64,000 nt of DNA from Legionella yabuuchiae. Its GTDB lineage: Bacteria; Pseudomonadota; Gammaproteobacteria; Legionellales; Legionellaceae. Positions 45,094 through 54,816 of the stretch are shown here, piece after piece. Location: positions 62,001 through 126,000 of the forward strand of contig NZ_CAAAIW010000003.1 of NCBI RefSeq assembly GCF_900640115.1. The letters are read 5' to 3'. Made by a program: the position numbers and the translations under genes. Under the pieces are notes generated by a model, which was not told the DNA's origin, searched no databases, and saw only the letters and a program-made list of their open reading frames with translations. Position 1 is the stretch's first letter; each line of letters opens with the position of its first letter.

Positions 45094-46398
45094 ATGTTAA
45101 CGAGCTTCAAAGAAAAAATAACTAACAAAGAAGCCATTATTGGTATTGTAGGTTTAGGATATGTCGGCTTACCTCTGATGTTACGATTTGCAGAAGTCGG
45201 GTACCGAGTGATTGGGATTGATGTGGATGAACGAAAAAACGAATCGCTCAATCAAGGAAAATCCTACATTCAGCACATTTCATCAGCGCGAATTGCAGCA
45301 GTACAAAACAGGATTATTGCTACTTCGGATTTCTCAAAGGCAGAAGAAGCCGATGCGCTTATTTTGTGCGTACCAACCCCGCTTGATAAATACCGAGAGC
45401 CGGATTTAAGTTTTGTATTGCAAACCATCGATGCATTGCTACCTCACTTAAGAGCGGGCCAGCTTATTTCCTTAGAGAGTACAACCTACCCAGGAACAAC
45501 CGAAGAAGAGCTGAAGCCAAGAATTGAAAGCACGGGTTTAAAAATTGGTGACGATGTGTTTCTGGTTTACTCTCCTGAACGAGAAGATCCAGGCAATGCC
45601 CATTTCACCACATCCACCATTCCCAAAGTCTGTGGCGGCGATACAGAGTCCTGCTCTGAAGCAGGGTTTACCTTATACTCTGCCGTCATTGAAACCGTAG
45701 TCAAAGTGTCTTCAGCAAAAGTTGCCGAAATGACGAAGCTTTTGGAAAATATTCATCGCTCAGTCAACATTGGCCTAGCTAATGAAATGAAAGTCCTCGC
45801 GGATAAAATGGATATTGATATTTACGAAGTCATTGATGCAGCGGCTACAAAACCCTTCGGCTTTGTTCCGTATTATCCGGGGCCTGGAATTGGCGGCCAT
45901 TGCATACCAATCGATCCTTTTTATCTTACTTGGAAAGCTCGAGAGTATGGACTTCATACTCGATTTATCGAGCTCGCAGGTGAAATTAACAGCAGCATGC
46001 CGCGTTGGGTGGTGCACAAAGTGAGCGACGCTTTAAATGCTCGAGAACGCGCCATTAAAAACAGCAAAATTTTAATCTTAGGCATTGCGTATAAGCGTGA
46101 TGTGGATGACATGCGTGAATCTCCCTCAATTGAAGTTATGGAGCTTTTACAAGCGAAAGGCGCTGAAGTATCGTACTCTGATCCCCATGTTCCTGTGTTT
46201 CCTGCGATGCGCGCCCACCATTTTGATCTACATAGTATTGAATTAACCGCTGAAACATTGCGTGGATTTGATTGCGTTATACTAACGACCGCTCATCGCG
46301 CGTTTGATTATGAATGGATAGCGGCCAACGCAAACTTAATTATCGATACCAGAGGCGCTTTCAAGCAATTTAAACAAGACAATATAGTGAGTGCTTAA
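45094..46398 (+). CDS. wbpA: UDP-N-acetyl-D-glucosamine 6-dehydrogenase (WbpA)
   Basis: The 434-residue dehydrogenase (WbpA 436) has [13 protein letters not shown] near 16-28, the [13 protein letters not shown] segment near 91 and the catalytic Cys in [14 protein letters not shown] near 270. It oxidises UDP-GlcNAc to UDP-GlcNAcA with two NAD. Preference for GlcNAc rather than ManNAc follows from similarity to WbpA and from the downstream WbpB/E/D/I set. The ATG has an AAAGGA site. A 155-base gap separates it from wbpE; wbpB follows two bases after its stop. Confidence 0.93.
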   Translation: MLTSFKEKITNKEAIIGIVGLGYVGLPLMLRFAEVGYRVIGIDVDERKNESLNQGKSYIQHISSARIAAVQNRIIATSDFSKAEEADALILCVPTPLDKYREPDLSFVLQTIDALLPHLRAGQLISLESTTYPGTTEEELKPRIESTGLKIGDDVFLVYSPEREDPGNAHFTTSTIPKVCGGDTESCSEAGFTLYSAVIETVVKVSSAKVAEMTKLLENIHRSVNIGLANEMKVLADKMDIDIYEVIDAAATKPFGFVPYYPGPGIGGHCIPIDPFYLTWKAREYGLHTRFIELAGEINSSMPRWVVHKVSDALNARERAIKNSKILILGIAYKRDVDDMRESPSIEVMELLQAKGAEVSYSDPHVPVFPAMRAHHFDLHSIELTAETLRGFDCVILTTAHRAFDYEWIAANANLIIDTRGAFKQFKQDNIVSA

Positions 46399-46400
46399 GC

Positions 46401-47465
46401 ATGACAAAATCACCTTGGTTTATAAATGATCGGGAAATAAACATTGCTTTGGTCGGTTGTGGAAGGATTTCAAAAAATCACTTACAAGCCATTAAGCAGC
46501 ATGACGATCGACTTCATTTATCCGCTGTGTGTGATACCGATCCTTCAGCACTCCGAATTGCAACGGAAGAGTATGGGGTTGATGGATATTCCAGTCTTGA
46601 TGAACTGTTACAGTATTCCAATGCGGATATTGTAACTCTTTGTACGCCAAGCGGTCTTCACTCCACCCAGACGATCAAGATCGCTGAAAGTGGTCGTCAT
46701 GTAATCACAGAAAAGCCAATGGCCACTCGCTGGCAGGATGGTTTGCAAATGGTGCGAGCCTGTGACGATGCTGGTGTACGTTTATTTGTAGTTAAACAAA
46801 ATCGACTCAATGCGACGTTACAACTGTTGAAAAAAGCAGTGGATAGCGGTCGTTTCGGTAAAATCTACATGGCGAACATCAACGTTTTTTGGACCAGGCC
46901 TCAGGATTATTATGATCAAGGGGGTGGATGGCGTGGCACTTGGGAGCTTGATGGTGGTTCATTTATGAATCAAGCCAGTCATTATATTGATTTAATCCAC
47001 TGGCTATTAGGCCCCGTTCAATCCGTTCAAGCCATGATGGGAACGTTGGAGCGAAGAATTCAAGCGGAAGATACTGGCGTACTGAATATCCGCTGGCGCA
47101 ATGGTGCGATGGGTTCTGTTAACGTTACCATGCTTACTTACCCTAAAAATTTCGAAGGTTCAATCACCATTTTAGGTGAGAAGGGTACGGTGAGAGTCGG
47201 AGGACTCGCAGTCAATGAAATCCAGCACTGGGAATTTGCAGACGAACAGCCTGAAGATGAAGAAATAAAACAAGCCAACTATCAAACCACATCCGTTTAC
47301 GGATTTGGTCATCCACTTTATTACGATAATGTCATCAATAGCCTTCAAGGCAAAGAAGCGCCTCTAGTTGATGGCCGCGAAGGATTAACATCTTTGGAAT
47401 TGCTGATCGCGGCTTATCGTGCTGCTCGGGATAATCAAACCATTCATTTGCCCTTGGAGTTATAA
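46401..47465 (+). CDS. wbpB: UDP-GlcNAcA 3-dehydrogenase (WbpB), Gfo/Idh/MocA family
   Basis: The 354-residue oxidoreductase has the NAD-binding [13 protein letters not shown] near residue 18, EKPMATRW near 100 and the active-site segment [18 protein letters not shown] near 182-200, where Asn and His mark this family. WbpB oxidises C3 of UDP-GlcNAcA with bound NAD. In P. aeruginosa WbpB and Bordetella WlbA, the NADH is re-oxidised by 2-oxoglutarate, giving 2-hydroxyglutarate. The WbpE reaction supplies that 2-oxoglutarate. It sits two bases after wbpA and one base before wbpD. Confidence 0.93.
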   Translation: MTKSPWFINDREINIALVGCGRISKNHLQAIKQHDDRLHLSAVCDTDPSALRIATEEYGVDGYSSLDELLQYSNADIVTLCTPSGLHSTQTIKIAESGRHVITEKPMATRWQDGLQMVRACDDAGVRLFVVKQNRLNATLQLLKKAVDSGRFGKIYMANINVFWTRPQDYYDQGGGWRGTWELDGGSFMNQASHYIDLIHWLLGPVQSVQAMMGTLERRIQAEDTGVLNIRWRNGAMGSVNVTMLTYPKNFEGSITILGEKGTVRVGGLAVNEIQHWEFADEQPEDEEIKQANYQTTSVYGFGHPLYYDNVINSLQGKEAPLVDGREGLTSLELLIAAYRAARDNQTIHLPLEL

Positions 47466-47466
47466 G

Positions 47467-48072
47467 ATGTCTTATCAAGCCCATGAGACAGCCATTGTTG
47501 ATGAGGGTGCCGCAATCGGTGAGGGCACAAGGATTTGGCATTGGGTTCATGTCAGCAGTGGGGCCAACATCGGCGAACGCTGTAGTCTTGGACAGAATGT
47601 TTACGTTGGTAATCGCGTTGTCATCGGAAACAACGTAAAAATTCAAAACAATGTGTCCGTGTACGATAACGTAACCATCGAGGATGAGGTGTTTTGCGGG
47701 CCTAGCATGGTGTTTACTAACGTATACAATCCAAGGTCGGCCGTTTCTCGAAAGGATGAATATCGTAATACCCTCATTAAGAAAGGCGCGACCCTCGGAG
47801 CAAATTGCACCATTGTCTGTGGAATAACCATTGGTGAGTATGCTTTTATCGGAGCCGGGGCGGTTATCAACCGAGATGTTCCTCCTTATGCGCTCATGGT
47901 TGGAGTGCCTGCTCGTCAAATTGGCTGGATGAGTCGTTTTGGAGAGCAGTTAACATTTACAAAAGAAGCTGATGGCTCAATGATAGCCAAATGCCAAACT
48001 ACGAATGATATCTATATAAAGCAAGATAATAAAGTTCAACTTAAATACAGTGGGGTGGCTCAACTCGCGTAG
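47467..48072 (+). CDS. wbpD: UDP-2-acetamido-3-amino-glucuronate N-acetyltransferase (WbpD)
   Basis: The 201-residue protein (WbpD 191) begins [20 protein letters not shown] and consists of a left-handed parallel beta helix with hexapeptide repeats ([32 protein letters not shown]-like units). [14 protein letters not shown] near 80 is shared with WbpD. It transfers acetyl from acetyl-CoA to the 3-amino group, giving UDP-GlcNAc3NAcA. An in-frame start at 47419 would lie in wbpB and is rejected. A REP-type palindrome follows, then wbpI. Confidence 0.92.
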   Translation: MSYQAHETAIVDEGAAIGEGTRIWHWVHVSSGANIGERCSLGQNVYVGNRVVIGNNVKIQNNVSVYDNVTIEDEVFCGPSMVFTNVYNPRSAVSRKDEYRNTLIKKGATLGANCTIVCGITIGEYAFIGAGAVINRDVPPYALMVGVPARQIGWMSRFGEQLTFTKEADGSMIAKCQTTNDIYIKQDNKVQLKYSGVAQLA

Positions 48073-48151
48073 CCCGGATGCAGTAAAACGGAATCCGGGA
48101 TGTTCGAAGCTCAGAAATCCCGGATAACAGCGGCGCTTTCATCCGGGCTAC
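48069..48151. repeat. REP-type palindrome between wbpD and wbpI
   Basis: GTAGCCCGGATG at 48069 and its complement ATCCGGGCTAC ending at 48151 enclose AATCCGGGAT and ATCCCGGAT in inverted order. GTAGCCCGGAT-type units are a common gammaproteobacterial REP theme. It sits inside the O-antigen cluster immediately after the wbpD stop and could stabilise the upstream mRNA or reduce downstream expression. Confidence 0.75.
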
Positions 48152-48277
48152 ACAATCCCTCTCACATTGACGGGATAGGCTAGGGTGGGGTAGATCAGAA
48201 CGGTTTTTACGAAGTGCCACTCAATCCCAGCGTGTATAAAGAACAATAAATCTTCCTATACAATCAAAAGGAACATC

Positions 48278-49354
48278 ATGAAGTTATGTACCATCGTCGG
48301 AGCAAGACCTCAGTTCATAAAAGCGGCTACCGTATCTAGAATTGTTAAATCAACATCAGATATAAAAGAAATTATTATCCACACAGGTCAGCACTATGAT
48401 GCCAACATGTCAGAGCAGTTTTTCGAAGAACTGGATATTCCAAAGCCCTCTTATAATTTAAATATCGGCTCTGGTTTACATGGTAAGCAAACCGGGCTAA
48501 TGCTTGCAGCCATCGAAGACGTTTTATTGAACGAAAAACCAGACTGGGTACTAGTCTATGGCGATACCAATTCCACATTAGCGGGCGCTCTGGCGGCCGC
48601 TAAGCTTCATATCCCCATTGCTCATGTCGAAGCGGGCTTACGATCATTTAATCGTAAAATGCCTGAAGAAATTAATCGCGTGACGACCGACCATCTAAGC
48701 ACCCTTTTATTCCCACCCACTCAAAATGGATACCAACAGCTCATTAAAGAAGGGATAAGCGAAAAAGACATCTTTAATGTGGGAGATGTTATGTATGACG
48801 CAACGCTTTATTACAATGAATTTAACGCGAACCGAAAAACGATCGTTGATGACTTAGCGTTAAAACCCAAGTCTTATTGCCTGGCTACCATTCATCGTGC
48901 AGAAAATACAGATTGTCCCCAGCGATTAAATAACATCTGCACCGCACTCATTGAGTTAAGCACCGTCACAAACATTATAGTACCCTTACATCCAAGAACC
49001 CGCTCAGTCCTTGAGAAACAGGGATTATTGAAATCGCTCGTTGATCATATCCAACTGATTGAGCCAGTCGGTTATCTCGATATGCTGGCTTTAGAAGAGA
49101 ACGCAGCGACCATTATTACCGATTCAGGAGGCGTCCAAAAAGAGGCTTATTTTAATCAAGTCCCATGCATTACATTACGGGATGAAACAGAGTGGGTGGA
49201 ATTAATAGATGCCGGCTGGAATCGATTATGCTCACCCGATAAACCATTTTCCTTAATTGATTTCATCCCATTGGAAAACCCTTCAAGATTAAATTCCAGC
49301 GGACTATATGGGCATGGTAATGCAGCCGAGCGTATTATCAAACTTTTATGCTAA
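48278..49354 (+). CDS. wbpI: UDP-2,3-diacetamido-2,3-dideoxyglucuronate 2-epimerase (WbpI)
   Basis: The 358-residue protein belongs to the WecB/WbpI epimerase family: GARPQFIKAATVS near the N-terminus, HTGQHYDANMSEQFF near 36, VYGDTNSTLAGALAA near 93, HVEAGLRSFNRKMPEE near 115 and TDSGGVQKEAYF near 285. WbpI inverts C2 to form UDP-ManNAc3NAcA, the last step of the pathway whose other enzymes are just upstream. WecB (UDP-GlcNAc 2-epimerase) has the same fold and cannot be excluded, but context points to WbpI. Its end overlaps lhgO by seven bases. Confidence 0.88.
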   Translation: MKLCTIVGARPQFIKAATVSRIVKSTSDIKEIIIHTGQHYDANMSEQFFEELDIPKPSYNLNIGSGLHGKQTGLMLAAIEDVLLNEKPDWVLVYGDTNSTLAGALAAAKLHIPIAHVEAGLRSFNRKMPEEINRVTTDHLSTLLFPPTQNGYQQLIKEGISEKDIFNVGDVMYDATLYYNEFNANRKTIVDDLALKPKSYCLATIHRAENTDCPQRLNNICTALIELSTVTNIIVPLHPRTRSVLEKQGLLKSLVDHIQLIEPVGYLDMLALEENAATIITDSGGVQKEAYFNQVPCITLRDETEWVELIDAGWNRLCSPDKPFSLIDFIPLENPSRLNSSGLYGHGNAAERIIKLLC

Positions 49355-50598
49355 ATAATTCATTTTCCGCCGATTACATTATCATTGGCGCAGGTATCAT
49401 TGGATTAAGTCTGGCGCGTGAGTTAAGAGAGCGGCAACCACAAGCCAATATTGTTATTCTTGAAAAAGAAACAGAAATAGGTCTGCATGCCAGTGGCCGA
49501 AATAGTGGCGTATTGCACTCAGGGATCTATTATAAAGAAGGAAGTTTAAAAGCCCAACTGTGCTTGCAGGGCGCTAGAGCCATGTCTGCTTATTGCGAAC
49601 GACATCAACTCCCCATTCATCGCACTGGGAAAATTATTGTGCCAAGCAAACCATCTGATGAGGGTATGTTACAAACCCTTTATCAACGCGCACAGCACAA
49701 TGGTGCCAATGTTTCTTTGATAGATGCCCACGAACTTAGAAAAATTGAGCCTGAAGTCGCGGTAACTGGAAATCAAGTATTGTACTCTCCTGAAACGTCA
49801 GTTATTGATCCGAAAGCAATTCTTGCTCATCTATATCATCAATTACTTAAGAAAAAAGTCGTTTTTTATTTTAATCAGCCCTGTAGAAAAATTGATACGA
49901 ACAGGAAAAAAGTATTTTCCAAAGATGCCGTAATTTCTTATGGTCATTTATTTAATACTTCAGGATTATATGCAGATATTATCGCAAAAGAATGTAGAAT
50001 AGCTGAGCAATATACGATGATCCCTTTTAAAGGTATCTATTATGAATTGGCTGCGCACTCTCCTATTAAAGTTAATCACTTAGTTTATCCTGTTCCCGAT
50101 ATGAATGTGCCGTTTCTTGGCATTCATTTCACGCGCTCAATCTCAGGGAAAACTTATATTGGGCCCTCAGCCATTCCAGCGTTAGGACGGGAGCATTATA
50201 TGGGCTTAAAAGGTATTAATGTTAAAGAAACCTTGGGAATATTTTCTCGTCTTGGCCAGCAGTATATATGCAATAATCAGGGGTTTCGTTTATATACGCA
50301 TCAGGAAATAAAACACTTTATTAAAGCTGGATTTATATCCTCTGCACAACGACTAATTCCACGCATTCAACGAACAGATTTGATTAGAAGCCCAAAAGTT
50401 GGAATTAGACCGCAATTATTTGATAAACATAAAAAAGAATTGGTCATGGACTTTATGATTAAGAAAACGGAAAATGAAACGCATGTGCTTAATGCTGTAT
50501 CGCCAGCCTTTACAAGCTCATTTAGCTTTGCCAAATTACTGATCGACAATTTTTTATGCAATCCAAGTCCCCAAGCTTTAGGTAAGGAGTTCATGTGA
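49348..50598 (+). CDS. lhgO: L-2-hydroxyglutarate oxidase/dehydrogenase (LhgO-like)
   Basis: The 416-residue flavoprotein (E. coli LhgO 422) has the FAD motif YIIIGAGIIGLSLA (10-23) and the LhgO-specific stretch GLHASGRNSGVLHSGIYY (45-62), followed by GSLKAQLC, like HNSGVIHAGVYY of E. coli. LhgO oxidises L-2-hydroxyglutarate to 2-oxoglutarate and passes electrons to the quinone pool at the membrane. Overlaps of seven bases with wbpI and four bases (GTGA) with the next epimerase show that it is a genuine operon member. The likely link is removal of the 2-hydroxyglutarate made by WbpB. A sugar-directed FAD oxidase is the main alternative. Confidence 0.85.
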   Translation: MLNNSFSADYIIIGAGIIGLSLARELRERQPQANIVILEKETEIGLHASGRNSGVLHSGIYYKEGSLKAQLCLQGARAMSAYCERHQLPIHRTGKIIVPSKPSDEGMLQTLYQRAQHNGANVSLIDAHELRKIEPEVAVTGNQVLYSPETSVIDPKAILAHLYHQLLKKKVVFYFNQPCRKIDTNRKKVFSKDAVISYGHLFNTSGLYADIIAKECRIAEQYTMIPFKGIYYELAAHSPIKVNHLVYPVPDMNVPFLGIHFTRSISGKTYIGPSAIPALGREHYMGLKGINVKETLGIFSRLGQQYICNNQGFRLYTHQEIKHFIKAGFISSAQRLIPRIQRTDLIRSPKVGIRPQLFDKHKKELVMDFMIKKTENETHVLNAVSPAFTSSFSFAKLLIDNFLCNPSPQALGKEFM

Positions 50599-51602
50599 AT
50601 TTAGAAGGTAAAAAAATTTTAGTGATTGGCGGCGCAGGGTTTATTGGTAGTTTCGTTATCCGTGAGTTATTAAAGACGAATGTTAAGCAGGTCGTTATTT
50701 TTGATAATTTTGCTCGAGGAAAGTTATCTAATATTGATGATTGTCTTAACGACGCTCGCTGTAGCCTCTTCCCATTTGGCGGTGATATCCGGGAAGTGGA
50801 TGTCTTAGATAAAGCGGTCGAAGGCAAAGATTACGTATTCCATTTGGCTGCGATGTGGTTACTCCATTGTAAGGATTTCCCACGTACAGCCTTTGATGTG
50901 AATATCGCAGGAACTTTTAATGTATTGGAAGCCTGTGTTAAACACAAGGTAAAAAAGTTGATTTATTCATCCAGCGCGTCGGTATATGGCGATGCCGTGG
51001 AAGTTCCCATGCAAGAATCCCATCCTTTTAATAATAAAAACTTTTATGGGGCTACAAAAATCTCTGGCGAAGCCATGTGTACAGCGTTTCATGACCGTTA
51101 TGGTTTGGAGGTTATTGGTTTACGTTATATGAATGTGTATGGACCAGGTCAGGATCAACACGCAGTGTATTCGGGTGTCATACCCATTATGTTAAACAAA
51201 ATTGATAAGCATGAGGCCCCTGTGGTGAATGGCGATGGAAGTCAGGCTTATGATTTTGTTTATGTAGAAGATGTGGCTAAAGCTAATCTCTGTGCTCTTG
51301 TATCTCCTGTAGATTATGGATTCTATAACGTTGGCACGGGAGTACAAACCACAATAAGAGAACTATGTGATCTTATCTTGAATTTGAAGCACTCTGAAAT
51401 GAAAGTGGAATATAAACCTTATGGCTCAGACGATGCTCGACAGCTGGTTAAAAATAGAATTGGATCAACCCAAAAAGCTCAGGAAGAACTTGGTTTTCAA
51501 TATCATATTTCGTTAAAAGAAGGATTGAACAAATTAATTTATTGGCGGCAAACCGGTAAGTTTGAATTTGAATCAAGTTATTTATCCAGTGAATGTGTTT
51601 AA
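50595..51602 (+). CDS. NAD-dependent sugar epimerase/dehydratase (SDR), third copy
   Basis: The 335-residue SDR begins MNLEGKKILVIGGAGFIGSF, has SSSASVYGDA near 122, the Tyr-Lys pair in YGATK near 145 and RYMNVYGPGQD near 170, the usual signature of UDP-sugar 4-epimerases. The start is GTG at 50595, overlapping the lhgO stop as GTGA, with a strong AAGGAG site. It resembles the second copy (42762-43820) in length and motifs. The product may be a precursor for the DegT-type aminotransferase that follows 15 bases later. Confidence 0.88.
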   Translation: MNLEGKKILVIGGAGFIGSFVIRELLKTNVKQVVIFDNFARGKLSNIDDCLNDARCSLFPFGGDIREVDVLDKAVEGKDYVFHLAAMWLLHCKDFPRTAFDVNIAGTFNVLEACVKHKVKKLIYSSSASVYGDAVEVPMQESHPFNNKNFYGATKISGEAMCTAFHDRYGLEVIGLRYMNVYGPGQDQHAVYSGVIPIMLNKIDKHEAPVVNGDGSQAYDFVYVEDVAKANLCALVSPVDYGFYNVGTGVQTTIRELCDLILNLKHSEMKVEYKPYGSDDARQLVKNRIGSTQKAQEELGFQYHISLKEGLNKLIYWRQTGKFEFESSYLSSECV

Positions 51603-51617
51603 GACTAAGGAATCAAT

Positions 51618-52814
51618 ATGCAGTATATTCCGATCACCAAAGCCGTATTTGATGCTGAAGAGCAAGCAGAGATAATAAAACCATTACAAACAGGTTGGGT
51701 CGTTCAAGGACCCTATGTCAAACAATTCGAGCAAATGTTTGCGGAGTATACTCAATCCCCTTATGCAAAAGCGGTTAGTAATTGCACCACAGCCTTACAT
51801 CTGGCCTTAGTAGCTTTAGGCATAGGGCCTGGTGATAAAGTGGTTGTTCCTTCTTTTACTTATGTAGCTTCTGCTAATGCAGTTGAATATACGGGTGCTG
51901 AGGTAGTCTTTTGTGACATTGATTTAAATACATTTAACATTGATTCCAAAAAACTGGCCGAGATTCTTGCCTCTGATCCAGAGGTTAAAGCCGTTATGCC
52001 TGTTAATCTCTTCGGATTATGTGCCGAACTAGATACAATTATGCAGCTGGCACAGCAATATGGCGTATATGTAGTCGAAGATTCAGCGTGTGGGTTTGAC
52101 GCTTGGATTGGAAATAGACATTCTGGTACAGTAGGACATATTGGCTGTTTTTCATTTCATCCTAGAAAATCCATTACTACGGGTGAAGGGGGAATGTTAG
52201 TGACTCAAGATGAGGCAATTTATAATCTCGTCACCCAACTTTGCGACCATGGTGCTTCAAAATCGGATCTAGAACGTCATAAAGAAAAAGGGGGGTCTTT
52301 ACTGCCTGATTTTACGCTTCGAGGCTACAATTATCGCATGACGGATTTTCAAGGTGCGCTCGGTGTTTGCCAAATGCGTAAATCCGAATCGATCATGAAT
52401 GGTCGAAGAAATATTGCAAAACAGTATGATGAAGCCTTGAAGCAACTATCTGCCTTTAAATTACCCTCTGTAGCGGAGGGTTATACTCATGGGTATCAAT
52501 CCTATGTGACTCTTTTTACCTTAGGAACCGATCTAACCAACTTAACGATTGAAACGATTGACTCCTTAAACATAAAACGTAATGAACTAATGAGAAAACT
52601 CGAAGAGAAAGGGATTGCAACTCGTCAGGGAACTCATGCTGTACATACCTTGGGTTATTATGCAGAGCGTTATCAACTGCAAAATAGCGATTACTTGCAA
52701 GCTTATGCTGCAGACCGATTAAGTATCGCATTGCCTCTTTATGCACAAATGACAAAAGATGAATTCGATTATGTAATAGAACATCTTCATGGAGCATTAA
52801 TGTGTGTGGTATAA
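51618..52814 (+). CDS. DegT/DnrJ/EryC1-family sugar aminotransferase
   Basis: The 398-residue PLP enzyme has GWVVQGPYVKQFEQMF near 28, SNCTTALHLAL near 57, PSFTYVASANAVEYTGAEV split near 79-97 and the PLP lysine in FHPRKSITTGEGGM near 186. This pattern is typical of perosamine synthase-like and 4-keto-sugar aminotransferases. It is clearly distinct from WbpE upstream. With the formyltransferase at 54817 it could make an N-formylated aminosugar. The specific sugar is unknown. Its 3' end overlaps the second asnB by 13 bases. Confidence 0.88.
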   Translation: MQYIPITKAVFDAEEQAEIIKPLQTGWVVQGPYVKQFEQMFAEYTQSPYAKAVSNCTTALHLALVALGIGPGDKVVVPSFTYVASANAVEYTGAEVVFCDIDLNTFNIDSKKLAEILASDPEVKAVMPVNLFGLCAELDTIMQLAQQYGVYVVEDSACGFDAWIGNRHSGTVGHIGCFSFHPRKSITTGEGGMLVTQDEAIYNLVTQLCDHGASKSDLERHKEKGGSLLPDFTLRGYNYRMTDFQGALGVCQMRKSESIMNGRRNIAKQYDEALKQLSAFKLPSVAEGYTHGYQSYVTLFTLGTDLTNLTIETIDSLNIKRNELMRKLEEKGIATRQGTHAVHTLGYYAERYQLQNSDYLQAYAADRLSIALPLYAQMTKDEFDYVIEHLHGALMCVV

Positions 52815-54814
52815 CCGGCATCATTTCGCTTTCAGGGGAAAGTATTCATCCTGAACGATTAAAGTCAATGTGTGACGCCATACAACATCGTGGCCCAGAT
52901 GGTGCGGGCTACCTCCTAGCACAAACAGGAAATCATCATCCACGTTCACAACAGTATTTTCAAGCGTTCACTGAAAAAAAGTATGCCCATGAAATGAGTT
53001 TGGTTCCATGTATTGATGATGATCAATCAAAACATTATCTTCACCTGCATCGCTGGGATTTATTTTTTGGCCATCGAAGATTGGCAATATTAGATCTATC
53101 CTCCTCAGGGTTTCAGCCTATTTCCGATATTTCAAAGAGAGTTTGGGTAACTTACAATGGTGAAATTTATAATTTCAAAGAAATAAGACAAGAGCTATTA
53201 TTATTAGGCTATGAATTTTATTCTGAAACGGACTCTGAAGTATTGGTTAATGCCTATATAGAATGGGGAATAGAGGCTGTTTTTAAATTTAATGGGATGT
53301 TTGCTTTTGCGTTATGGGATAAAACCTTTAATAAGGTTTTTTTAGTTCGAGACCGTTATGGTATAAAACCGCTTTATTATTATAGAACTCGTTCCAATCA
53401 AATTATTTTTGGGAGTGAAGTAAAGGCTATTTTAGCTTATTTAGAAGAAAAACCAACGTTGGATCACGAAGGTTTGCTCGAATACTTTACTTTCCAGAAT
53501 TTTTTTACTGACAAGACTTTATTTCATGACATTCATTTACTTCCGGCAGGCAATTATCTTGAAATCAGCTTGAAACAAGATACTGAAGTTATCCAAAAAC
53601 AATATTGGGATTTTGATTTTAGTGAATCAACTGAAATCAAACGAGAAGAAGAGTATATAGAAGAATTAACCTTTTTATTCGAACGAGCAGTAACTCGTCA
53701 ACTGGTTAGTGATGTTGAAATTGGAACCTTTTTAAGCGGCGGAATGGATAGCGGCTCTATTACTGCCGTGGCAGCAAAACACTTACCTTATATTAAGACA
53801 TTCACTATCGGATTTGATTTAAATAATGCTTCAGGCTTGGAGCTTGGCTATGATGAGCGAGTCAAATCCGAGTTACTTTCATATCTTTACAAAACTGAAC
53901 AGTATGAAATGGTGTTGAAACCAGGAGATATGGAACGCTGTTTATCTAATTTTTCATGGCATCTTGAAGAACCACGAGTAGGACAGAGTTACCCCAACTA
54001 TTATGCCGCAAAGCTTGCTGGTAAATTTGTGAAAGTGGTCTTATCAGGCGCGGGAGGGGATGAATTATTTGGCGGCTACCCTTGGCGTTATTACCGAGCC
54101 GTTAAAAATGATAATTTTAACGATTATATTGATAAATATTATCAATTTTGGCAACGATTAGTCTCTACGGATGAAATTAAGAATTTATTTTCTCCCATTT
54201 GGTGTAACGTTTCACACGTTAAGACTCGTGATATTTTTGAATCTGTATTTAAGCAACCTTTAGAAAAACTCTGTTCACCCCAAGACAGCATAAATCATTC
54301 TTTGTACTTTGAAGCTAAGACGTTCTTACATGGCTTGCTTGTTGTCGAAGATAAGCTATCGATGGCGCACTCTCAAGAAACTAGGGTGCCGTTTTTAGAT
54401 AATGATTTAGTGGATTTCTCTCAAAAAATACCTGTGAATTTGAAGTTAAATCAACTGCATAATATTTTGCGGGTAGATGAAAACTCAATCGGGGATAAAG
54501 GTAGTAACTATTATCAAAAAACAAATGATGGCAAATTGATTTTACGTCGAGCGTTGCAAAAATTTATGCCGGAAGAATATACGGAAGCTATTAAGCAAGG
54601 ATTTTCCGCACCAGATAACTCTTGGTTCAAAGGTGATAGCAATAATTTTGTTAGGCGTACTCTATTATCTCAAGACGCATGCCTCCATCGTTATTTAGAT
54701 AAAAATGTAATAGAACAAAAAATGTATGATCATTTATCCGGTCGGAAAAATAACCGCTTGCTATTATGGTCACTGATTAACTTCGAATTTTTCTTAAAGC
54801 AATTTATTGAGTAA
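52802..54814 (+). CDS. asnB: Glutamine-dependent asparagine-synthase-like amidotransferase (second copy)
   Basis: The 670-residue protein starts at GTG (52802), which places Cys2 in MCGITGII as the glutaminase nucleophile; the ATG two bases earlier is out of frame. GGAG lies eight bases upstream. The synthetase PP-loop is FLSGGMDSGS near 314 and VEDKLSMAHSQETRVPFL lies near 520. An insertion of about 40 residues near 35-75 distinguishes it from the first copy. It probably amidates a second carboxyl sugar or another position of the repeat unit. It overlaps the aminotransferase by 13 bases. Confidence 0.87.
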   Translation: MCGITGIISLSGESIHPERLKSMCDAIQHRGPDGAGYLLAQTGNHHPRSQQYFQAFTEKKYAHEMSLVPCIDDDQSKHYLHLHRWDLFFGHRRLAILDLSSSGFQPISDISKRVWVTYNGEIYNFKEIRQELLLLGYEFYSETDSEVLVNAYIEWGIEAVFKFNGMFAFALWDKTFNKVFLVRDRYGIKPLYYYRTRSNQIIFGSEVKAILAYLEEKPTLDHEGLLEYFTFQNFFTDKTLFHDIHLLPAGNYLEISLKQDTEVIQKQYWDFDFSESTEIKREEEYIEELTFLFERAVTRQLVSDVEIGTFLSGGMDSGSITAVAAKHLPYIKTFTIGFDLNNASGLELGYDERVKSELLSYLYKTEQYEMVLKPGDMERCLSNFSWHLEEPRVGQSYPNYYAAKLAGKFVKVVLSGAGGDELFGGYPWRYYRAVKNDNFNDYIDKYYQFWQRLVSTDEIKNLFSPIWCNVSHVKTRDIFESVFKQPLEKLCSPQDSINHSLYFEAKTFLHGLLVVEDKLSMAHSQETRVPFLDNDLVDFSQKIPVNLKLNQLHNILRVDENSIGDKGSNYYQKTNDGKLILRRALQKFMPEEYTEAIKQGFSAPDNSWFKGDSNNFVRRTLLSQDACLHRYLDKNVIEQKMYDHLSGRKNNRLLLWSLINFEFFLKQFIE

Positions 54815-54816
54815 AT

